Under the pieces are notes generated by a model that ran no database searches, had not been told where the DNA came from, and worked only from the letters and a program-made list of their open reading frames with translations. A DNA stretch of 9,098 bases from Candidatus Woesearchaeota archaeon. GTDB lineage: Archaea; Nanobdellota; Nanobdellia; Woesearchaeales; ARS49. Each line of letters begins with the position of its first letter. The first letter of the stretch is position 1. Where the stretch lies: positions 1 through 9,098 of the forward strand of contig RFLK01000092.1 in NCBI GenBank assembly GCA_003694525.1, in the 5' to 3' direction. Shown piece after piece: positions 5,491 to 9,098 of the stretch. Made by a program: the position numbers and the translations under genes.

Positions 5491-6099
5491 ATGGCATTCA
5501 TTGATGATGTTTTGGATGAGTGCATCTCTCTGGTTGACAGGTATGCGAATGCGCGCATCTTGCCTAAAAAAAGAGGAGGAGCGTGGGATTTGCTCTCTTA
5601 CTTGGAGGATTTGGATCTTGCGTTTCCTCCGGGCATATACGCGCCCTGCAATTTGAAAAAGGGCCGTTATGTTTGCATTGATGGTTTGCTGATTGCAGGG
5701 GAGAATGTTTGCTTGCGCGATTATGCTTACATTCGAGGCCCGGTCATATTGGGGGATAGGGTTCAGCTGAGTGCTGAGGTTAAGGGATCCATAATTTTGA
5801 GCGATTCTTTTGCTGTTCACAGGTCAATTTATATCGGCGATTCTATAATTGGAAGGCGTTGCAATATTGGTGCTGGCTCGCAGTTTGCAAATCTTCGCTT
5901 TGATGAGGAGCAGGTCAAGGTTTGCGTTGAGGGCGTCTATTGCGATTCTGGCAGGCAAAAGCTTGGCGCGATTGTGGAGCACGATTGCAAGTTTGGAGTC
6001 AACTCGTCAATAAAGCCCGGAGCGTATGTTGCAAGGGGCACTCGCTGGGTCGGCTCAAAGCCTCTTTATGAATGCTCATCCGAAAAGATTATAAGTTAG
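5491..6099 (+). CDS. Left-handed beta-helix protein, like the C-terminal domain of archaeal GlmU-type enzymes
   Basis: A 202-residue hexapeptide-repeat protein. After a helical N-terminus (1-45) the chain shows GPVILGDRVQLSAEVKGSIILSD-type text (83-105 region), then IYIGDSIIGRRCNIGAGS, ANLRFD (133-138), and DSGRQKLGAIVEHDCKFGVNSSIKPGAYV-type text to about residue 180. From memory this closely follows the acetyltransferase/beta-helix half of archaeal bifunctional sugar-1-phosphate nucleotidyltransferases such as Sulfolobus ST0452, but the nucleotidyltransferase half is missing. Family enzymes carry a catalytic His three residues before a Tyr. Here His110 lies four before Tyr114, and Arg111 holds the usual spot; Asn134 of the GAG..AN element is kept. 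It may acylate an amino sugar, serve as a regulatory subunit, or use a shifted active site. It may act with the downstream PAP2-like protein and the glycosyltransferase in envelope sugar chemistry; that is inference. Confidence 0.82.
   Translation: MAFIDDVLDECISLVDRYANARILPKKRGGAWDLLSYLEDLDLAFPPGIYAPCNLKKGRYVCIDGLLIAGENVCLRDYAYIRGPVILGDRVQLSAEVKGSIILSDSFAVHRSIYIGDSIIGRRCNIGAGSQFANLRFDEEQVKVCVEGVYCDSGRQKLGAIVEHDCKFGVNSSIKPGAYVARGTRWVGSKPLYECSSEKIIS
6088..6095 (+). promoter_or_regulatory. TATA box of the PAP2-like gene, inside the preceding gene
   Basis: ATTATAAG lies within the last codons of the beta-helix gene (its Lys-Ile-Ile-Ser end) and begins 28 bases before the ATG at 6116. This suggests independent leaderless transcription of the downstream gene and selects the first of two adjacent ATGs. 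Confidence 0.6.
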
Positions 6100-6115
6100 T
6101 TTTCACTCCCACTAG

Positions 6116-7036
6116 ATGATGAAATTATTGAAAGTTTTGATTTTTGAATTGAGAAATTTTGCGACTATAGTAGCATCTATTTTGAGCATTGCATTTTACC
6201 AGCCTTCAAATCTGCCGTTTGTTGCAAGAGGTTTGGCGGGATGGTGGCGTTCATACTCTTGGTCTCAGAAGCAGGCGCGCAAAAAGCATCACTATGTTGT
6301 GTACACAAAGGAGGATCACGCTGTTCCTTTCGTGCCTGATGCTGTTGAGCGATATGCGCTCTTGCCTCCTATTGCTGCAAAGGTTTTGGGAAAGCTTGCA
6401 AGAACTCTTGACCCTTCAAGTTTTAGAAAAGTGGTTTCAGCTTTCTTGGATCTTGGAAATTCTGTTATTCCAGCGTATATGAATTTTCCTGTAAGAATGC
6501 CTAGGTTCACATCCCACGGCCATCTCTCTTTGCGCTTAATACAATTGCTTGATGAGCCTTACAATTGCGTTCCATCGCTTCACATTGCAGGCTCTCTTTT
6601 GTTGTATAACATTTGCAATTCGGCTTCTGCAATAAGGGATGGTGCAAAGGATTTGCTCGGGGAGGTCAGATCTCTTGCGCAGGATATGTTTGCGGCTGTT
6701 CTGTACACAAAGCAGCACGCTTATGCGGATGTTGCATTTGGAATTTTGGCTGCAAAAAGAGCTTTTTCAAGAAGGTTCAAGAGCGCTTCTTTTGATGATT
6801 TGATATCGGACACTTCATCTCTTGAGGCAAGGCATCCCAAGGTCAAGTTCAGGCGCATAAGAGTCATTTACGGAAAGGTTGCAGATCTTTATTCGAGGAG
6901 GAAGAGCCTGACCAGAACTGTGGGCGACTTTTTGAAGAGCTATCCTAAAATTCCTGGCTCGCATCCAGATTCTTTTTATGATTCGAAAAAACGCTCAATT
7001 GTTCCTATCAGGGCTGGATCTTCAGGCTATTCTTGA
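6116..7036 (+). CDS. PAP2-superfamily-like (lipid phosphatase/transferase) protein
   Basis: A 306-residue protein with the paired histidine motifs of the PAP2/inositol-phosphorylceramide-synthase-like group. YNCVPSLHIAGSLLLYN (149-165) provides the PSLH motif at 153-156, and LYTKQHAYADVAFGILAA (196-213) provides His201 and Asp205. Upstream, YVVYTKEDHAVPFVPDAVERY (60-80 region) and NFPVRMPR (123-130) also recall this group. These enzymes use two histidines and an aspartate to remove or transfer phosphate or phospho-head groups on membrane lipids, including polyprenyl phosphates. Oddly, the hydrophobic segments are short and interrupted by charged residues, and a basic tail of about 90 residues follows the core. 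It may therefore be a membrane-peripheral or degenerate member. The start is ATG 6116, with ATG 6119 adjacent; a TATA box lies 28 bases upstream. The 3' end overlaps the convergent glycosyltransferase by 10 bases. Confidence 0.75.
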   Translation: MMKLLKVLIFELRNFATIVASILSIAFYQPSNLPFVARGLAGWWRSYSWSQKQARKKHHYVVYTKEDHAVPFVPDAVERYALLPPIAAKVLGKLARTLDPSSFRKVVSAFLDLGNSVIPAYMNFPVRMPRFTSHGHLSLRLIQLLDEPYNCVPSLHIAGSLLLYNICNSASAIRDGAKDLLGEVRSLAQDMFAAVLYTKQHAYADVAFGILAAKRAFSRRFKSASFDDLISDTSSLEARHPKVKFRRIRVIYGKVADLYSRRKSLTRTVGDFLKSYPKIPGSHPDSFYDSKKRSIVPIRAGSSGYS

Positions 7037-7051
7037 TAGCTATTCTTGATG
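7026..7051. repeat. 13-base tandem duplication at convergent gene ends
   Basis: GCTATTCTTGAT plus one base occurs back to back at 7026-7038 and 7039-7051 (12 of 13 identical, differing only in the last base). It contains the stop codons of both convergent genes: TGA at 7034-7036 on the plus strand and TAG read from 7029 to 7027 on the minus strand. It looks like a recent slippage duplication that altered the glycosyltransferase C-terminus. Confidence 0.6.
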
Positions 7052-8001
7052 AATTCTTCTATTTTGCAGACTGCCTCTTTGGTTGAATCTGATGTTTTCA
7101 CCCTAATTTTTATCGATGTTTTTTTCGGATAGCAGTTTAGGGTTTTCAGGAAATTGACAATATCGCTTCTAAGATTTTGAAGACTGCTTGCTTTGGCCCA
7201 GCCAGTGCCCTCTGCCATTTTTGCATTAAGCTCTTGCTCGTATTGGCCTTTTTCTGGAATCAGCAGGATCGGTTTTTCAAGGTACAGGCATTCGCTTATC
7301 AATTGATGTCCTGCTGTTGAAATGACTGCTTTGCAGCTTGCAAGAGCCTTTACGTAGTTCTTATTATCGTCTGGAAAGAACTGAAAATTCTCCTCAATGC
7401 ATGATATTGCATTTTTGATGTGCTCTCTTGCAGTCTCTTTTGCGTATACGATGATGTGGTCTTCCTTTGATCTTTTCGCTTTGATTATTTCTTCTCTTAT
7501 AAGCGGGCCGACATCTCCGTTGTAGAATGAGGATGATATTCTCTTATCGTAGTGGGGCATCATCAATTTGTTTGTCAGTTTTGCAAGAATGCCGTTTATT
7601 CCTCTTGCTGGCTCTGTTTCGAGTATTGCTTGATGGCCGAACCACACTGTCGGAACTTTTGCAATTTTTGCCGCTTTGGATGAGTATGGCTCGTAATCGC
7701 AGATTAGCGCATCTATTCTCTCTTTCTTCATAATGTCTGATATTAGTTTTGGGGTTTTTCTGTCAATCACTATTCCTTTGTTTTCAATCGCTGTTTTCAG
7801 TATTTTGACCTTGTTGCCTGATTTTATTATGTGGGTGTGCGGAACAGGGTATATTTTTGTTTTTGGAAAGTGCCTTTTGAAGAGGTTGTGAATATGGTCA
7901 GGGCAGAAGAAAACCAGAGTGTAGGGTAGCTTTTTTGCAAGGGCCATTATTCTCGTAGCGTGCCCCATCCCGTCACCGTTCAGAGCTATCGCAATGCGCA
8001 T
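7027..8001 (-). CDS. GT28/MurG-like glycosyltransferase (GT-B fold)
   Basis: From the chosen start this is a 324-residue GT-B glycosyltransferase. The N-terminus MRIAIALNGDGMGHATR has the glycine-rich loop of this class with GHATR (residues 13-17). A central DYEPY/VPTVWFGHQA region (102-125) ends the acceptor domain. The C-terminal donor-binding domain shows AVISTAGHQLISECLYLEKPILLIP (225-249, signature Gly/His and Glu) followed by KGQYEQELNA (251-260). This resembles proteins that transfer sugars from UDP- or other NDP-sugars to lipids or glycans at the cytoplasmic face. An upstream frame extends to 8145, but it crosses the promoter and the start of the divergent gene. The ATG at 8001 begins exactly at the conserved motif and lies 30 bases from the shared palindromic TATA box. 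The stop overlaps the PAP2-like gene by 10 bases. Donor and acceptor are unknown. Confidence 0.88.
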   Translation of the reverse strand: MRIAIALNGDGMGHATRIMALAKKLPYTLVFFCPDHIHNLFKRHFPKTKIYPVPHTHIIKSGNKVKILKTAIENKGIVIDRKTPKLISDIMKKERIDALICDYEPYSSKAAKIAKVPTVWFGHQAILETEPARGINGILAKLTNKLMMPHYDKRISSSFYNGDVGPLIREEIIKAKRSKEDHIIVYAKETAREHIKNAISCIEENFQFFPDDNKNYVKALASCKAVISTAGHQLISECLYLEKPILLIPEKGQYEQELNAKMAEGTGWAKASSLQNLRSDIVNFLKTLNCYPKKTSIKIRVKTSDSTKEAVCKIEEFIKNSYQE

Positions 8002-8020
8002 GCGCTTAAAGTTTAAGGGT

Positions 8021-8032
8021 AATTTTATAAAT
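8021..8032. promoter_or_regulatory. Shared palindromic TATA box for a divergent leaderless gene pair
   Basis: TTTATAAA at 8024-8031 is a perfect 8-base palindrome. Read rightward it starts 30 bases before the ATG at 8054; read leftward it starts 30 bases before the ATG at 8001. Both genes also carry their family motifs or likely N-termini right after those ATGs. One TATA element therefore seems to serve both directions with equal spacing. Purine-rich flanks on each side (AAGGGTAA rightward, CAACGGA leftward) could be the two BRE elements. Confidence 0.68.
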
Positions 8033-8053
8033 CCGTTGTTTAATCCATCGATT

Positions 8054-8572
8054 ATGAGGTATTTGACCTGCAGTGAGATTGTGGAGAGCAGTTGCGCAGG
8101 GCTCAAGGATTGCAGGGAGTTTATTAAGGCGCTTCCAGCAGGCACTTATTCGTCCTTTGGGCCTCACGCAAGGCACGTGTTGGATTTTTATGGTTGCTTT
8201 ATAAGGGATGTCCCTTCAAACTATTTCGGTATGTCTTGCGTGAATTTTGTAAAGCGCAATCGTGACAGGAATATTGAGAAGGTGCCTTATTTTGCTTTGG
8301 AGTCAATAGACAGGATTGTGGATCAGTTGGGAGAATATGGCTCGAGGGACAGTTTTGAAGAGATTGAGTTCATTGATGATTTTGGCTGTGGTGAACGCAA
8401 GATCAGCTCTACAATGGGCGCTGTTCTTCATAAGCTATGGGATCACGCTATACACCATTATGGTATAATGAGGGTTATCGCTCTTGAGAGGATGATAGAG
8501 CTTCCCAATCAGGATTTTGGAATTCATCCGTCTACTATTAAACATGTGCATTTTACTGGCAAAAGGGACTGA
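8054..8572 (+). CDS. DinB-like (DinB/YfiT superfamily) protein
   Basis: A 172-residue, probably four-helix-bundle protein. FGPHARHVLDFY (35-46) matches the first metal-binding helix of DinB-like proteins (His41 the likely ligand). LWDHAIHHYGIMRVIAL (128-144) matches the last helix, with His131 and His134 or His135 as the remaining ligands. The end DFGIHPSTIKH follows the bacterial pattern in which DFG.APST closes the domain. Members include metal-dependent thiol-S-transferases using bacillithiol or mycothiol, and isomerases; the substrate here is unknown. The frame is open further upstream to 7994, but ATG 8054 lies 30 bases from the shared TATA box and avoids overlapping the divergent gene. 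The gene overlaps the next one by 29 bases in a different frame, so the two products are probably made together. Confidence 0.75.
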   Translation: MRYLTCSEIVESSCAGLKDCREFIKALPAGTYSSFGPHARHVLDFYGCFIRDVPSNYFGMSCVNFVKRNRDRNIEKVPYFALESIDRIVDQLGEYGSRDSFEEIEFIDDFGCGERKISSTMGAVLHKLWDHAIHHYGIMRVIALERMIELPNQDFGIHPSTIKHVHFTGKRD

Positions 8573-9098
8573 GAAGGGAATAATTGTTGGGATGAACCGT
8601 GATGAAAAGCCCAGCAGAGCCCATAAGCATTATGCTACGGGCGAGCTTTTCTATCCTGCTGATGTTGAGAGAGGAGGGACTTGGCTTGCGATTTCAAGAA
8701 AGACGGGAGATATTGCTGCCTTGTTGAATAAGGGTTTGTTCTCTGGCAATCGTTCAAGGGGCGAGGTTCCGTTAAGGATTTTAAGGGAAGGCAGACTGGA
8801 TTCTGATTTGTGCGGTTATGCTCCTTTTGAGGTTTTTTGGTACAAGCATAAGGAAAGAACTGTCCGAGTAGCAGAGTGGAATGGTTATGTTCTTTCCTGG
8901 AGAAAAGAGGGATTGCATTATGTTATGGCATCGTCCAGGTATAATATAGAGTCTCAAAAGGAGATGGTAGCAGCTTCTTTCTTCTGCGATGTTGATGATG
9001 CTTATTCTTTTAGGGAAGCATTAAGATCACATTTTCCAAAAAAGGGTTTTGTGAGCACTTGTATGCACGGAGGCATTACTCAGAGCATAGCATCGACA
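8544..9098 (+). CDS. NRDE / TANGO2-family protein, 3' end beyond the window
   Basis: An open frame of 185 codons begins at 8544 and is still open at the last base, so the C-terminus is missing. The N-terminus MCILLAKGTEKGIIVGMNRDE carries the family signature: Cys2, which becomes the N-terminal residue after Met removal and is the presumed nucleophile of this Ntn-hydrolase-like fold, and NRDE at 18-21. Further family text is KPSR (22-25), GGTWLAIS (44-51), LLNKG (60-64), SRGEVPL (71-77), an ASSRYN segment (129-134) and CMHGG (173-177). Eukaryotic TANGO2 is linked to Golgi organisation and to haem and lipid metabolism; prokaryotic substrates are not settled. The start lies 29 bases inside the DinB-like gene, with no separate TATA box or clear ribosome site, which suggests translational coupling. 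Confidence 0.85.
   Translation, partial: MCILLAKGTEKGIIVGMNRDEKPSRAHKHYATGELFYPADVERGGTWLAISRKTGDIAALLNKGLFSGNRSRGEVPLRILREGRLDSDLCGYAPFEVFWYKHKERTVRVAEWNGYVLSWRKEGLHYVMASSRYNIESQKEMVAASFFCDVDDAYSFREALRSHFPKKGFVSTCMHGGITQSIAST

Noticed and set aside
7994..8053. N-terminal extension of the DinB-like protein
   Set aside because: It overlaps the start of the divergent glycosyltransferase and the promoter itself; ATG 8054 has the expected 30-base TATA spacing.
8002..8145. N-terminal extension of the glycosyltransferase to an upstream ATG
   Set aside because: It would run through the shared TATA box and the first codons of the divergent DinB-like gene; the conserved GT-B motif begins at the ATG at 8001.

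Overview
The window looks like a compact archaeal chromosome segment. Nearly every transcription unit has an A/T-rich TATA-type element starting 28-30 bases upstream of its start codon and no clear Shine-Dalgarno site. This is the pattern of archaeal leaderless transcription, and it also settles several start codons. Intergenic gaps are short, genes overlap, and AGG, TTG and GAG codons are common. Small genome style and gene content are compatible with a DPANN-type or other uncultivated archaeon, but that is inference; no rRNA or marker gene is present.

Layout. Bases 1-341 are mostly non-coding, perhaps with the decayed tail of an older gene. A leaderless GTG-start nnrD-like gene follows (342-1187; NAD(P)H-hydrate repair). 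Next is a 421-residue acidic, low-complexity protein of unknown function (1280-2545). An overlapping three-gene operon (2584-4180) encodes an MBL-fold protein that has lost two metal-binding histidines, a DUF1385/YqhQ-like membrane protein and a 50-residue two-helix membrane protein. Convergent to it is a cupredoxin lipoprotein (4207-4599, minus). Divergent from the cupredoxin is a TVP38/VTT-domain membrane protein (4724-5404).

The second half carries a left-handed beta-helix (GlmU C-terminal-like) protein (5491-6099), a PAP2-like protein (6116-7036) and, convergently, a GT28/MurG-like glycosyltransferase (7027-8001, minus). These three fit envelope glycan or lipid chemistry, although they are not a single operon. 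A perfectly palindromic TATA box at 8024-8031 appears to drive both the glycosyltransferase and, rightward, a DinB-like protein (8054-8572). The DinB-like gene overlaps by 29 bases an NRDE/TANGO2-family gene that runs off the window (8544-9098).

No RNA gene, CRISPR array, insertion sequence or prophage was recognised. The strongest candidates for something new are the symmetric divergent leaderless promoter, the acidic orphan protein, the ligand-depleted MBL protein in its membrane operon, and the overlapping DinB-NRDE pair.
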